NCBI GenBank assembly: GCA_910583755.1
Contig: CAJTZO010000012.1
Span: 3,912-67,911 of the forward strand
Direction of reading: 5' to 3'
DNA: 64,000 nucleotides
Source: an uncultured Clostridia bacterium
GTDB taxonomy: Bacteria > Bacillota > Clostridia > Lachnospirales > Anaerotignaceae
Below the pieces are notes generated by a model. The model saw nothing but the letters and a program-made list of their open reading frames with translations, was not told the origin of the DNA and made no database searches. The translations under genes were made by a program, and so were the position numbers. How positions within the stretch are numbered: the first letter of the stretch is position 1; each line of letters starts with the position of its first letter. Shown one piece after another: positions 17,552 through 26,192 of this stretch.

Positions 17552-18787
17552 ATGCAGTTTCTTTTTAATGACGACAGCAATTTATATAGTGCTATTGGTG
17601 AGAAAGACAATATTACACTTCCTTCGAACATAAAACAAATTGGTTCGATAGAAAATGACATTAAAATATATGTAGAAGATTATGTACATACTTATTTATA
17701 TCAATATGCTAGAAGTGGAGGAAACAAAGAAAAGTTAGCCGCTTTAGCAGGAAAGCATCTTATTGTGGATGGACAGGAAGCTATTATTATTAGTGGTGCC
17801 ATACAGGCAAAAGATACAATACAACAAAAAGGTGCAGAAACTTTTACAGAAAATACTTGGAGATACATTAATGGACAAATGGAAGTTTATTTTAAAGGAT
17901 TATCTTTAGTGGGATGGGTTCATACGCAGCCCGGATTTGGCACTTTTTTAATGGCAAAAGATGAGTTTTTTCACAGGGAATATTTTAAAGAACCGTGGCA
18001 GGTATTGTTTGTTATAGATTCTTTGGACAAGCTTGATACCTTTTTTATACATAATACAGAAAAAACAGGGTTACGACCAGCAAAAGGTTATTTCATTTAT
18101 TATGAAAAAAATCAGGAAATGCAAGAATATATGCTGGACAATAGTTTAGTACGTCCACGGTTAGAAAAAAAAGCAGAACAAATAGAAGAAAAAGAGGAGG
18201 GAGAGGAAAAACAAAAAAGACGCCCTACGCAAGAGGAAAGAATGGATGCCGCAAAAGATATTCGGCGTGTACTGCGAAAAAGGGCAAAGGAAGCAGAAGA
18301 AGAAAACCGCAATCGTTTGACAATGTTGGCTGGTGTCAGCAGTATCTTATGCATTGCTTGTCTTTTTATGGGAGTTAGTTTGCTAAACAATATCAGTAGA
18401 GTCAGAAAGCTCGAAACAGAAATTGCGACTGTGCAAAGTTCTTACTATGCTATGGCGGAACAGCTAGAAGAAACGCAAACACAAATGGTATTTGCAGCAC
18501 AAAAAGCGGAAGAGCAGGAGAAACTGAGAAAAGAGGCAGAGGAAAAGGCAGCACAACAAAAACAGCAGGAACAACAAAAAGCCGCAGAAGAAGCAAAAAG
18601 AAAAGCGGAAGAAGAAAAAAATAAAATCCTTGCTACCTATGTTGTGGAAGAAGGGGACAGCCTCGGATATATCAGCAAAAAGTTTTATGGGACAAGTGCA
18701 GGTATTAAAGATATTATGTCAGCGAATGGAATTAACAATGAAAATAAAATTATTTGCGGTCAGACACTTCTCATACCTAGAAGGTAA
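17552..18787 (+). CDS. Membrane protein with degenerate MPN/JAMM-like domain, coiled coil and LysM
   Basis: The 411 residues show four parts. Residues 1-200 resemble an MPN (JAB1/Rpn11) domain: GWVHTQPGFGTFLMAKD at 121-137 lines up with the JAMM signature HxHPGFG-x3-S-x2-D, but the second zinc His is Gln and the Ser is Met, so metalloprotease activity is unlikely. Then come a charged linker, one membrane helix at about 256-278, a Gln/Glu/Lys/Ala coiled coil, and a C-terminal LysM domain at about 362-411. The predicted topology is MPN inside, LysM outside on peptidoglycan. AAGGAGG precedes the ATG. It is a single gene ended by a terminator; its function is unknown. Confidence 0.75.
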   Translation: MQFLFNDDSNLYSAIGEKDNITLPSNIKQIGSIENDIKIYVEDYVHTYLYQYARSGGNKEKLAALAGKHLIVDGQEAIIISGAIQAKDTIQQKGAETFTENTWRYINGQMEVYFKGLSLVGWVHTQPGFGTFLMAKDEFFHREYFKEPWQVLFVIDSLDKLDTFFIHNTEKTGLRPAKGYFIYYEKNQEMQEYMLDNSLVRPRLEKKAEQIEEKEEGEEKQKRRPTQEERMDAAKDIRRVLRKRAKEAEEENRNRLTMLAGVSSILCIACLFMGVSLLNNISRVRKLETEIATVQSSYYAMAEQLEETQTQMVFAAQKAEEQEKLRKEAEEKAAQQKQQEQQKAAEEAKRKAEEEKNKILATYVVEEGDSLGYISKKFYGTSAGIKDIMSANGINNENKIICGQTLLIPRR

Positions 18788-18790
18788 AAG

Positions 18791-18821
18791 AAAAGGAGAT
18801 AGAATTTTTCTATCTCCTTTT
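18791..18821 (+). terminator. Intrinsic terminator of the LysM gene
   Basis: AAAAGGAGATAGAA pairs perfectly with TTCTATCTCCTTTT around a 3-base loop. Confidence 0.85.
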
Positions 18822-18828
18822 AACTTGT

Positions 18829-18938
18829 TAAAAAAAACCTTGAGGGTGTTGCTTTCAAATTCTCACTTCTTTCTTAAAAGAAAGTAAAGAAGATTTAGCG
18901 AAAACTTCAAAAAGTGCGTGAAGTTTCAAGGGCTTTTT
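18829..18938. repeat. Hairpin-forming intergenic repeat, family member
   Basis: The segment begins AAAAAACCTTGAGGG, the same words that open the hairpin array near 28660. It contains a CTTTCTT..AAGAAAG inverted repeat like that at 44103-44126. It ends with AAACTTCA..TGAAGTTT and CAAGGGCTTTTTTT. It overlaps the last codon of the 189-residue gene at 18926. Confidence 0.45.
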
Positions 18939-19495
18939 TTCTTTTTATGAATAGTTTCTAAAATAGAAAGAAATTCACTTTCTATAAAATCTCCCCAACC
19001 ATTTTTTTGTTCCACTGATAAAAAGGTGATTCTTTGAATATTTGGAAAGGGAATATGATGTCTTAATAAAATAGATTCTGCTTTTAACAAAATAGCTAAG
19101 GTTGATTTATCTGCATGGGCAAAAGAAGCACCTTCACACTCATGATGCAATGCGATAGGTAATAGCAACATTTGATTGATTTCTTCTTTTTCATCTCCAC
19201 TTGTAATATTATCATAAAGTTTTCGCAAAACATGATATTCCTTTTGGGAAAGGGTTCCTTCAAATGCTCTTTCATTTGTCTCTTTATAGTTATCAAATTC
19301 TAAAAGATAACAGGGAACAATTTTGGAATATTCATCACAGCCCTCATTCCAGTAAGTATTTGTCCATTGCCAACATTTTTGTGAAACGATTGTCCAATCT
19401 TTATCTGAATAACAAAAAGTAAGATATTGTTCTATACACATAAATAAATAGCACAGCCTACCTGTCATGGAAATATTTTTAAATTTAGAATCCAT
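18926..19495 (-). CDS. Hypothetical protein coupled to the phage repressor
   Basis: The protein has 189 residues and is cytoplasmic, with no family I recognise. It is Cys- and His-rich in places (LCYLFMCIEQYLTFCY; LPIALHHECEGASFAHAD) but lacks an HExxH protease motif. Its ATG shares one base with the stop of the S24 repressor gene (TAATG), so the two are translated together. That coupling suggests a role with the repressor, for example in immunity or induction control of the element, but this is inference. Confidence 0.6.
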   Translation of the reverse strand: MDSKFKNISMTGRLCYLFMCIEQYLTFCYSDKDWTIVSQKCWQWTNTYWNEGCDEYSKIVPCYLLEFDNYKETNERAFEGTLSQKEYHVLRKLYDNITSGDEKEEINQMLLLPIALHHECEGASFAHADKSTLAILLKAESILLRHHIPFPNIQRITFLSVEQKNGWGDFIESEFLSILETIHKKKKSP

Positions 19496-20130
19496 TATAG
19501 GGGAACAAATTTTACATGCATCACTTTTCCAACAATACGAACACGATTTTGTTCTTCTCCAGAAAAAATATACGAAGGATAGGCTGGATTTTCAGGTTGT
19601 AAAACAAGAATGTTTTCCTTTTTTAACACTCGTTTTAAGGTTGCTTCTTCGTCATCAATCACAACAACGGCGATATCTCCTGTTTGTACATCAGATTGTT
19701 TGCGAACAAGCACTAAGTCGCCATCATGAATGCGTGCATTAATCATGCTATTCCCTTCTACACGAATATAAATATAATCATAAGAAGGATTTAGTTCTGC
19801 AATATCTACAGATTCATAGCCTTCTATATAGTCCTCTGAAAAAGTAGGATTACCAGCATGAACAGAACCAATGACAGGAAGTTTGATGGTTTTACTGTTT
19901 TGGTTTTCTGTACTATGGAGGTAACCACAAGAAATTAAAAGTTCTTCATAAGTTACAAGTGAGCTGGAAATTGCTTGTAATAGACGAGGAGAGGGAGGTC
20001 TATCCAATTTTAAATTAATATATTTTGAAAGATAAGTACGATTAAATCCAGTTTGTTCTGAAAATTCTGTTGTATTTCTGCCATTCATTAGTTTGATAAG
20101 TTGTTCTCTAAAAAGATTTTTTTGAAACAT
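19495..20130 (-). CDS. Phage repressor with HTH and S24 (LexA/CI-like) autoprotease domain
   Basis: I chose the ATG at 20130 because AAAGGAGC lies just upstream; an earlier in-frame start at 20166 lacks a ribosome site. The protein is 211 residues. The N-terminal helix-turn-helix covers about 8-60 (FSEQTGFNRTYLSKYIN). The C-terminal S24 domain has the Ala-Gly cleavage site in GSVHAGNP, the nucleophile Ser in VEGNSMINARIHDGDLV, and the general-base Lys in EATLKRVL. Family knowledge predicts RecA-stimulated self-cleavage after DNA damage. It is divergent from the phage genes to its right and should bind the palindrome at 20259-20280. Confidence 0.88.
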   Translation of the reverse strand: MFQKNLFREQLIKLMNGRNTTEFSEQTGFNRTYLSKYINLKLDRPPSPRLLQAISSSLVTYEELLISCGYLHSTENQNSKTIKLPVIGSVHAGNPTFSEDYIEGYESVDIAELNPSYDYIYIRVEGNSMINARIHDGDLVLVRKQSDVQTGDIAVVVIDDEEATLKRVLKKENILVLQPENPAYPSYIFSGEEQNRVRIVGKVMHVKFVPL

Positions 20131-20238
20131 ATAAGGCTCCTTTCTTGATTTTTGGTTGTACTTCATTTTTTATTAGTGTATCATGTCGAAATGAAAAAGG
20201 CAAATAAATATAATATAGAATCTGTGTTCGGGTTTTGA

Positions 20239-20280
20239 TTGACAAAAAATGTATCTCTTGATAATATAATGATATTATCA
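20239..20280 (+). promoter_or_regulatory. Rightward phage promoter with a perfect 22-bp operator
   Basis: TGATAATAT-aatg-ATATTATCA (20259-20280) is a perfect 9-bp inverted repeat. It covers the -10 region (GATAAT/TATAAT) downstream of a TTGACA box at 20239-20244. A repressor bound here would block the rightward promoter. It is the best operator candidate for the divergent S24 repressor. Confidence 0.6.
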
Positions 20281-20365
20281 TTTGTGATATATGGGTCTAT
20301 GGAAAGGAGAGCTGCCAGCATGGTGTGAAAAAGATTTACGAATTGGGAAAGAGGAATGTCTTATT

Positions 20366-20848
20366 ATGAAAGAGAAGGAACAAAAAAAGATTACAAAGAA
20401 GGAAAGAATACAAATGAAACAAAGATTGACAAGATGGGGAGGAGCAATTGACTATTGCCATAAAAAACAACAGGAGATTGAAAAGTTGCAAAGAATGACA
20501 AATCAATTTTTAATATGGGGAGAAAATGCCCCTTTTTTAGGACAAGAAAATGTGTCTATCAAAGAGGCAAAAATATTATATGAGTTTGAAGTTGCCAAAG
20601 CAATGGAATGCATTAAAAGTGAAATGAAACAATATTCTGAAATGGAACGATATATTGAAAAATTGAAGTATGAAGAACAAGTATTTTTAAAACTTAGATA
20701 TGAAAAAGGATATGGATATGATTATATTGCGCTACAGACACATAAAAGCAGGGCTACTTGCTTTCGTGACCATGATTTAATATTAGATAAATTGATATTA
20801 TTTTGTGGTGAAAGCGAAAAAAAGGAAACAGTAGTAATTCTTTGTTGA
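20366..20848 (+). CDS. ArpU/RinA-like phage transcriptional regulator (sigma region 4-like)
   Basis: I chose the ATG at 20366, nine bases after GAGGAA; an upstream in-frame ATG at 20291 lacks a ribosome site. The 160-residue basic protein is helical. Its C-terminal part (KLKYEEQVFLKLRYEKGYGYDYIALQTHKSRATCFRDHD) looks like a sigma-70 region 4 helix-turn-helix. Such proteins sit just before the terminase genes in many Firmicutes phages and switch on late transcription. Its likely target is the gap before terS at 20849-21011. Confidence 0.7.
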   Translation: MKEKEQKKITKKERIQMKQRLTRWGGAIDYCHKKQQEIEKLQRMTNQFLIWGENAPFLGQENVSIKEAKILYEFEVAKAMECIKSEMKQYSEMERYIEKLKYEEQVFLKLRYEKGYGYDYIALQTHKSRATCFRDHDLILDKLILFCGESEKKETVVILC

Positions 20849-20883
20849 TTTACAATTTAAAATAGCCGGTTTTAGTTGTAAAT
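20849..20883 (+). other. Hairpin after the late-regulator gene
   Basis: TTTACAA and TTGTAAA plus inner AAAA/TTTT form a stem around TAGCCGG. There is no T-run, so it may be a partial terminator or a regulatory structure ahead of the late promoter. Confidence 0.35.
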
Positions 20884-20957
20884 TCAGTCTTTAAGAAAAA
20901 TATAATGTATCTGAAATGTGCTAAAAATATCAAAGAATATTTCAAATTGAAAAAGTT

Positions 20958-20977
20958 GAGACTTTTTGAGACTTTTA
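20958..20977 (+). promoter_or_regulatory. Tandem 10-bp repeats upstream of terS, candidate activator or packaging site
   Basis: GAGACTTTTT and GAGACTTTTA follow each other directly, 35 bases before the small terminase gene. One-helical-turn spacing suits binding of an activator such as the ArpU-like protein, or of the small terminase. Confidence 0.35.
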
Positions 20978-21011
20978 TTGTCATATCTTATAGAAGAAAG
21001 GAGGAGAAAAG

Positions 21012-21380
21012 ATGAATGAAAAAGAAATTGTGTTTTGCCGTCTGCGGGCAAAGGGAAAAAGTGTTTCACAGGCGGCAGAACAGGCAGGCTATTCTAGTAA
21101 ATATGGGGAAACATTGTCAAAAAGAAAAGAAATTCGGCATGAAATTTTAAAATTGCTGGACGAAGAAAGGAAAGAAGGAATTGCCGATGATACTGATATT
21201 TTACAATTTTTGACAAGCGTAATGAAGGGGGATGCCTATATTGAAAAAAATGATTCTATTATGAAAGATAGAATGAAAGCAGCAGAACTGTTAGGAAAAA
21301 GACAAAATGCTTTTGAGCAAACAGAAGGAAAAAATGATGTTGTGGTCATTGTAGATGATATTGCTAAAAGGAAGGTTTAA
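21012..21380 (+). CDS. terS: Phage terminase small subunit
   Basis: The 122-residue protein has the terminase-2/XtmA-type layout: an N-terminal helix-turn-helix (KGKSVSQAAEQAGYSSKYGETLSK), a helical middle (HEILKLLDEERKEG, DRMKAAELLGKRQ), and a short C-terminal tail. It would recognise DNA and deliver it to the large subunit. AGGAGGAG precedes the ATG, and the stop is three bases before terL. Confidence 0.85.
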   Translation: MNEKEIVFCRLRAKGKSVSQAAEQAGYSSKYGETLSKRKEIRHEILKLLDEERKEGIADDTDILQFLTSVMKGDAYIEKNDSIMKDRMKAAELLGKRQNAFEQTEGKNDVVVIVDDIAKRKV

Positions 21381-21383
21381 AAT

Positions 21384-22631
21384 ATGACAGAAACGATAAT
21401 TCAACTTTCAACGCTGATTGCAGAACCATTTTATGAAGTACATAAAAGTATTTGGAGTGAAAAATATACACATTATTGGCTGAAAGGTGGTAGAGGCAGT
21501 ACAAAATCATCATTTGTATCCTTAGAAATTGTATTAGGTATGATGAAATATGAAGATACCAATGCTGTAGTGCTTCGAAAAATAGGAGTACATTTAAAAG
21601 ATAGTGTGTTTGAACAAATATGGTGGGCAATCTGTATGCTGGGAGTGGAAGAACAATGGGAAAGTAAAATGTCATCTCATTTAGAAATTATCTACAAGAC
21701 AACAGGACAAAAAATATTGTTTCGTGGGGCGGATAATCCAAGAAAGATAAAATCCATTAAATGCCGAAAAGGATATATCCGATATATATGGTATGAAGAA
21801 ACAGACGAATTTGCAGGAATGCCAGAAATTAGAAATATTAACCAGTCCTTAATGAGAGGTGGTAAAAAATTTGTAGTTTTTTATACTTATAATCCGCCTA
21901 AAAGTAAAAAAAATTGGGTCAATACAGAAAGTGAAACAAAAAGAGAAGATAAATATATACATCATAGTACCTATGAAAAAGTGCCAGAGGAATGGCTTGG
22001 AAAGCAATTTTTTTTAGAAGCGGAACATATTAAAAAAATGCAGCCAGAAATCTATCGACATGAATATCTGGGAGAAGCAACAGGAACAGAAGGAACTGTA
22101 TTTCAAAATATTACAATTAGGAGAATTACAGAAGAAGAAATTGCCACATTTGATAATGTGGCAAGAGGGTTGGATTGGGGCTACGCAATAGACCCATTAC
22201 ACTACACTGTAAATCACTATGATAAAACAAGAAAAAAGTTGTATATCTATTTTGAAATACAGAAAACTTCCTTAAGCAATCGAAAAGCATATGAAATGAT
22301 AAAAAATGAAAATATACAAAATACAATCATTGTAGCAGATAGTGCAGAACCGAAATCTATTGCAGAAATGCAATCCTATGGTTTGAAAATGATACCAGCA
22401 AAAAAAGGCCCGGATAGTGTAAATTATGGAATTAAATGGCTACAAAGTTTGGAGGAAATTATTATTGATGAACAAAGATGTCCTAAAACAGCAAAAGAAT
22501 TTTTGGAATATGAACTGGAGAGGGACATAAATGGAAATTGGCAGTCAAGATTTCCGGATAAAAATAACCATGCTATAGATGCAATTCGATATGCAAGAGA
22601 GTATGATATGAGAATGATAAAAGTGACATAG
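21384..22631 (+). CDS. terL: Phage terminase large subunit (PBSX/XtmB family)
   Basis: The 415-residue packaging motor has an N-terminal ATPase with the Walker A-like GGRGSTKSS near residue 35 and Walker B YIWYEETDEF. The C-terminal RNase H-like nuclease has acidic residues in RGLDWGYAIDP, IIVADSAEPK and NHAIDAIRYA. All key acidic residues appear intact. It belongs to the Terminase_3 family used by headful-packaging phages and PBSX. It lies between terS and the portal gene in normal order. Confidence 0.93.
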   Translation: MTETIIQLSTLIAEPFYEVHKSIWSEKYTHYWLKGGRGSTKSSFVSLEIVLGMMKYEDTNAVVLRKIGVHLKDSVFEQIWWAICMLGVEEQWESKMSSHLEIIYKTTGQKILFRGADNPRKIKSIKCRKGYIRYIWYEETDEFAGMPEIRNINQSLMRGGKKFVVFYTYNPPKSKKNWVNTESETKREDKYIHHSTYEKVPEEWLGKQFFLEAEHIKKMQPEIYRHEYLGEATGTEGTVFQNITIRRITEEEIATFDNVARGLDWGYAIDPLHYTVNHYDKTRKKLYIYFEIQKTSLSNRKAYEMIKNENIQNTIIVADSAEPKSIAEMQSYGLKMIPAKKGPDSVNYGIKWLQSLEEIIIDEQRCPKTAKEFLEYELERDINGNWQSRFPDKNNHAIDAIRYAREYDMRMIKVT

Positions 22632-22645
22632 AAAGGGGGGGGAAA

Positions 22646-24169
22646 ATGTATCTTTCAGAAATAGAATTACTACAGTCTAGGCTGGAAGCAGAACATAAAT
22701 GGAGTGAAAGTGAATTGTTAAAAATGATTCTTTCAGAGGATGCAAACAGCAAAAGAAAAAAGGAAATGTTAGAAGGCGAAAAATATTATTGTTGTGAACA
22801 AGATGTGTTGCAAAAAAATTTTTCTGTAAAGCATTTTTCTGAAACATGCAAAAATCCAGATGGTACAGAACAGGAAAGAATAAAGTTACTTTCTAATCCA
22901 AATAGAAGCAATTATCATGTTGTTTGTCCATTTCATCATATTTTGGTAGAACAAAAGGTTTCTTATTTGGTTGCAAAAGAACCGAGTATATTGGTAAAAG
23001 GAGAAAATGTATCAGAATATGAAAAGTATTTGACAACGATGGCGGATGAAACATTTAATGCTATGTTGTATGAATGGATTGTAGGAGCCTCTAATAAGGG
23101 GGTTGAATATGTTCATATATACTATGACAGAGAAGGAATTTTACAATATTGTATTGTGCCGGCTGAGGAGCTGATTGTATTTTATGATTCTGTTAATCAA
23201 AAAGAAATAGAACAGGTAATACGATATTATGATTTTACTGTGATGGAAAATGGTAGAGAGAAGATACTTAAAAAAGTAGAGTGGTGGACTAAAAATGATG
23301 TGACATATTACATAGAAAAAAGGGATGGAAATTATCAAAAAGAAGCTGAAAAAATTGGTCATTGGACGGTTGTGAAAGAAAATCAACAAGAACTGGAAAA
23401 AAAAGAACACGGTTGGGGAAAAGTTCCTTTTGTCCCTTTAAAAAATAATGCAAAAGAGTTACCAGATTTAAAAATGATAAAGGGGCTTATAGATGCTTAT
23501 GATTTAATTTGTAGTGAGGGAACCAATAGCTTACTAGATTTAGTAGATTTATATTGGGTGATTGCAGGCTATGGTGGGGAAACTGCAAATGCTATTACAA
23601 AAAAATTGCAAGTTAACAGAGCTGTTCAAATTTCGGATTCTTCTGGAAAGGTTGAAACAAAACAGGTAGAACTACCTATTGAAGGTAGGATTGAATGGTT
23701 AAAATTGTTAAGAAAAGATATTTTTCATTTTGGTATGGGAGTAGATACTGACAGTGAAAGATTGGGAAATGCACCAAGTGGAGTAGCTTTAAAATTTCAA
23801 TATGCAATGTTTCACTTAAAAATCAATGGGATTCTTCCAGAAATTAAAAAAGCATTAAAAAGTTTTTTCTGGTTTTTGATAGAGGATTGTAATAGAAAAA
23901 ACACTACAGAATATGACGTGAATCAATTAGAATTTCGATTGAATTTAAGTAGTATAACGGATGATATGGAAGTGGTAAATATGATTAATGCTTCCAAAGG
24001 AATAGTCAGTGAAAAAACATTATTAGCACAACACCCATTTGTGCAAGATGTGAACAGCGAAATGGAAGCGGTGAAAAAAGAAAGGATTGTGGAAAATGGA
24101 AAAACTGGAGACAGCACAGAAAATAAAACAACTGGAGGACGAAAAAAAAGAACTCCAAAAAATGTATGA
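22646..24169 (+). CDS. Phage portal protein (SPP1 gp6 / XkdE-like)
   Basis: The portal forms the dodecameric ring through which DNA enters the head. The 507-residue length and gene place fit. Recognisable segments include NYHVVCPFHHILVEQKVSYLV near residue 90, the YDLICSEGTNSLLDLVDLYWVI region, and PSGVALKFQYAMFHLK near residue 370, all typical of SPP1-type portals. GAAAGGGGGGG precedes the ATG. The last 74 bases overlap the scaffold gene in another frame. Confidence 0.9.
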   Translation: MYLSEIELLQSRLEAEHKWSESELLKMILSEDANSKRKKEMLEGEKYYCCEQDVLQKNFSVKHFSETCKNPDGTEQERIKLLSNPNRSNYHVVCPFHHILVEQKVSYLVAKEPSILVKGENVSEYEKYLTTMADETFNAMLYEWIVGASNKGVEYVHIYYDREGILQYCIVPAEELIVFYDSVNQKEIEQVIRYYDFTVMENGREKILKKVEWWTKNDVTYYIEKRDGNYQKEAEKIGHWTVVKENQQELEKKEHGWGKVPFVPLKNNAKELPDLKMIKGLIDAYDLICSEGTNSLLDLVDLYWVIAGYGGETANAITKKLQVNRAVQISDSSGKVETKQVELPIEGRIEWLKLLRKDIFHFGMGVDTDSERLGNAPSGVALKFQYAMFHLKINGILPEIKKALKSFFWFLIEDCNRKNTTEYDVNQLEFRLNLSSITDDMEVVNMINASKGIVSEKTLLAQHPFVQDVNSEMEAVKKERIVENGKTGDSTENKTTGGRKKRTPKNV

Positions 24170-24449
24170 TGAAAAATTAAAGCAATATGCAGTACAATTT
24201 GCCTTAAAAGAAGCTGGCGGAAGAAATGCAAAAGCGTTATTAGCTCTTGTGGATTTAAATAGCATTACGTTGTCTGAAGATGGAACAGTGGAAGGATTGG
24301 ACATCAAGCAATTAAAAAAAGAAGTACCTTATCTTTTTGAGGAGGACAACAAAAAGATGGAGGGAACTGGATACCACGGCACAAATAAAAAAATAGATAA
24401 AAAAAGTGAAATGGCTAGACAATTTCAATCAGCATTGATGAGAAGATAG
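24096..24449 (+). CDS. Phage capsid scaffold protein (Gp20/DUF4355-like)
   Basis: The ATG at 24096 follows AAAGGA by nine bases and lies inside the 3' end of the portal gene, in another frame. The 117-residue protein opens with a charged coiled coil (KIKQLEDEKKELQKMYDEKLKQY) and then FALKEAGGRNAKALLALVDL, the usual core of small scaffold proteins that assist HK97-fold capsid assembly. It ends 13 bases before the capsid gene. An upstream TTG at 24087 is a weaker start. Confidence 0.8.
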   Translation: MEKLETAQKIKQLEDEKKELQKMYDEKLKQYAVQFALKEAGGRNAKALLALVDLNSITLSEDGTVEGLDIKQLKKEVPYLFEEDNKKMEGTGYHGTNKKIDKKSEMARQFQSALMRR

Positions 24450-24462
24450 GAGGAAATGAAAT

Positions 24463-25383
24463 ATGAGTATTAATACAATAGAATATGCAAAAGTGTTTAT
24501 GGATGCCTTAGATGGGCAATTAATAGCAGGTGCTACAAGTGGCTGGATGGAAGAAAACAGCGGTCAAATTCAATATAATGGTGGAAATGAAGTAAAAATT
24601 CCTAAAATACAGTTAAATGGTTTAGGTACGTATGACAAAGACAATGGTTTTGTACAAGGTGCTGTTACACTAACTTATGAAACAAGACAAATGACACAAG
24701 ATAGAGGTAGAACGTTTCAATTAGATGCAGTTGATGTTGACGAAACAAATTTTGCATTAGTAGCAGGTAATGTTATGGGAGAATTTCAAAGAACAAAGGT
24801 CATTCCTGAAATTGATGCATACAGATACAGCAAAATTGCAGAATTAGCTAAAACTATGCAAAAAACATCCTTTTACAAGGCAACAAAGGATACCATTGTA
24901 CAAAAATTATTAGATGAAATTACTATGATAAAGGATGTTGTAGGGGATGAAAATGAGATTGTTATTACAATGTCTACAAAAATCGCTAACTTACTGGATA
25001 TGGCAAGTAATCATTTATTAGAGAGTGGAACATTTCAACAGGGAAATATTGCCTTAAATGTGAAAAATATTAACGGAAGTCCTATTATTCGAGTGCCTTC
25101 TGCTAGATTAAAAACAGCATATCAATTTTTTGATGGTACAACAGAAGGACAAACAGAAGGTGGTTTTGAAGCAAAGGCAGATGCAGAAAGTATTAACTGG
25201 ATTATTGCAGTACGTCATGCGTTGATTGCTGTTTCTAAAACAGATGTTACAAGAATCTTTGACCCAGTGACAAACCAAAAAGCAAATGCTTGGAAAATTG
25301 ATTACAGAAAATATCATGATTTATGGATTTCTGATAATGCTATGGAAGGAATTTGGGTCAATATTAATGGGACAGCAGCATAA
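24463..25383 (+). CDS. Phage major capsid protein (XkdG-like, HK97 fold)
   Basis: The 306-residue protein follows scaffold, as in SPP1/PBSX-type modules. It starts MSINTIEYAKVFMDALDGQL and contains VKIPKIQLNGLGTYDK, TLTYETRQMTQDRGRTFQLD, and a C-terminal DVTRIFDPVTNQKANAWKIDYR block, all familiar from Clostridia phage capsids. AGGAGGAAATG precedes the ATG. There is no large N-terminal delta domain, consistent with a separate scaffold gene. Confidence 0.9.
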   Translation: MSINTIEYAKVFMDALDGQLIAGATSGWMEENSGQIQYNGGNEVKIPKIQLNGLGTYDKDNGFVQGAVTLTYETRQMTQDRGRTFQLDAVDVDETNFALVAGNVMGEFQRTKVIPEIDAYRYSKIAELAKTMQKTSFYKATKDTIVQKLLDEITMIKDVVGDENEIVITMSTKIANLLDMASNHLLESGTFQQGNIALNVKNINGSPIIRVPSARLKTAYQFFDGTTEGQTEGGFEAKADAESINWIIAVRHALIAVSKTDVTRIFDPVTNQKANAWKIDYRKYHDLWISDNAMEGIWVNINGTAA

Positions 25384-25402
25384 TGACAAAGGGTGAAATT
25401 TT

Positions 25403-25801
25403 ATGGAACAAGCAGAATATTTTGTAATGGTAGAAGAAATTTATCAAATAGTAAAGGAACTTCGGAAACAAACAGAAAGTCCTGATGTAGAAAAAAATCT
25501 AAGTGAAAAAAATTTTGACCTAGAAACAGAACCTGTCCTATTTTTTGCTTGTGAAAGAAGTCTTGAAATGGTAAAAAACTATTGTTATATAGAACAAGTT
25601 CCAAAGGAATTAAAAAATGTTTGTGTTGAAATTGCTTTATTGCTTTATGACAATGGTGGATATCAAAGTAAAAATACTACTTTAAAAAGTATAAAAGAGG
25701 GCAATGTTTCTCTAACTTATCAAAGTGAGGCTTCTGCTTGGAAGGAAAATAAAAAAACATTATTAGAAGAATTGGACAAGTTTCGTAAATTAAAATGGTG
25801 A
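25403..25801 (+). CDS. Head-tail connector protein (gp6/YqbG-like)
   Basis: The 132-residue helical protein lies directly after the capsid gene, where phages encode the adaptor that joins portal and tail. Segments such as VCVEIALLLYDNGGYQ and a late SLTYQSEASAW resemble phage gp6-type connectors. AAAGGGTG precedes the ATG. Its final codons overlap an upstream extension of the next gene. Confidence 0.7.
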   Translation: MEQAEYFVMVEEIYQIVKELRKQTESPDVEKNLSEKNFDLETEPVLFFACERSLEMVKNYCYIEQVPKELKNVCVEIALLLYDNGGYQSKNTTLKSIKEGNVSLTYQSEASAWKENKKTLLEELDKFRKLKW

Positions 25802-25830
25802 TTTGTGGGATGGGAAAAGAGGTGGGGAAG

Positions 25831-26181
25831 ATGGAACATGTGAAAAAAGATATAGAACGTTTTTTTGAACAAACTTGTTTTGTAACAGAATGGGAAGAAC
25901 AAAAACAGGATTGGGGAGAAACAATCCTTATAGAAAAAGAACAAAAAAAAGAATTACCTTGTAGACTTTGCAGAAATCCGAAAATTGCAGTTACAACGGG
26001 TGTTTTACCAGCAGAAGCTATCTATGATGCTGTATTATTGTTTCGCAAAAGCGATGTTATTTTGCCAGGTAGCAAAGTAGAAGTAATAGAAAACGGAAAT
26101 ATGTTATTTTCTAGTGTAGGAGAAATGATAAGTTATCAGACACATAATGAAATTGCATTAAAAAGAGAAAGTACCATATAA
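25831..26181 (+). CDS. Putative head closure / minor structural protein
   Basis: I chose the ATG at 25831 behind AGAGGTGGGG; the frame is open back to 25795. The 116-residue protein contains PAEAIYDAVLLFRKSDVILPGSKVEVIENG, a beta-rich pattern common in head-closure proteins (YqbH/XkdH place). Assignment rests mainly on position between connector and tail terminator. Confidence 0.6.
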   Translation: MEHVKKDIERFFEQTCFVTEWEEQKQDWGETILIEKEQKKELPCRLCRNPKIAVTTGVLPAEAIYDAVLLFRKSDVILPGSKVEVIENGNMLFSSVGEMISYQTHNEIALKRESTI

Positions 26182-26192
26182 AGGGGGAAAGG

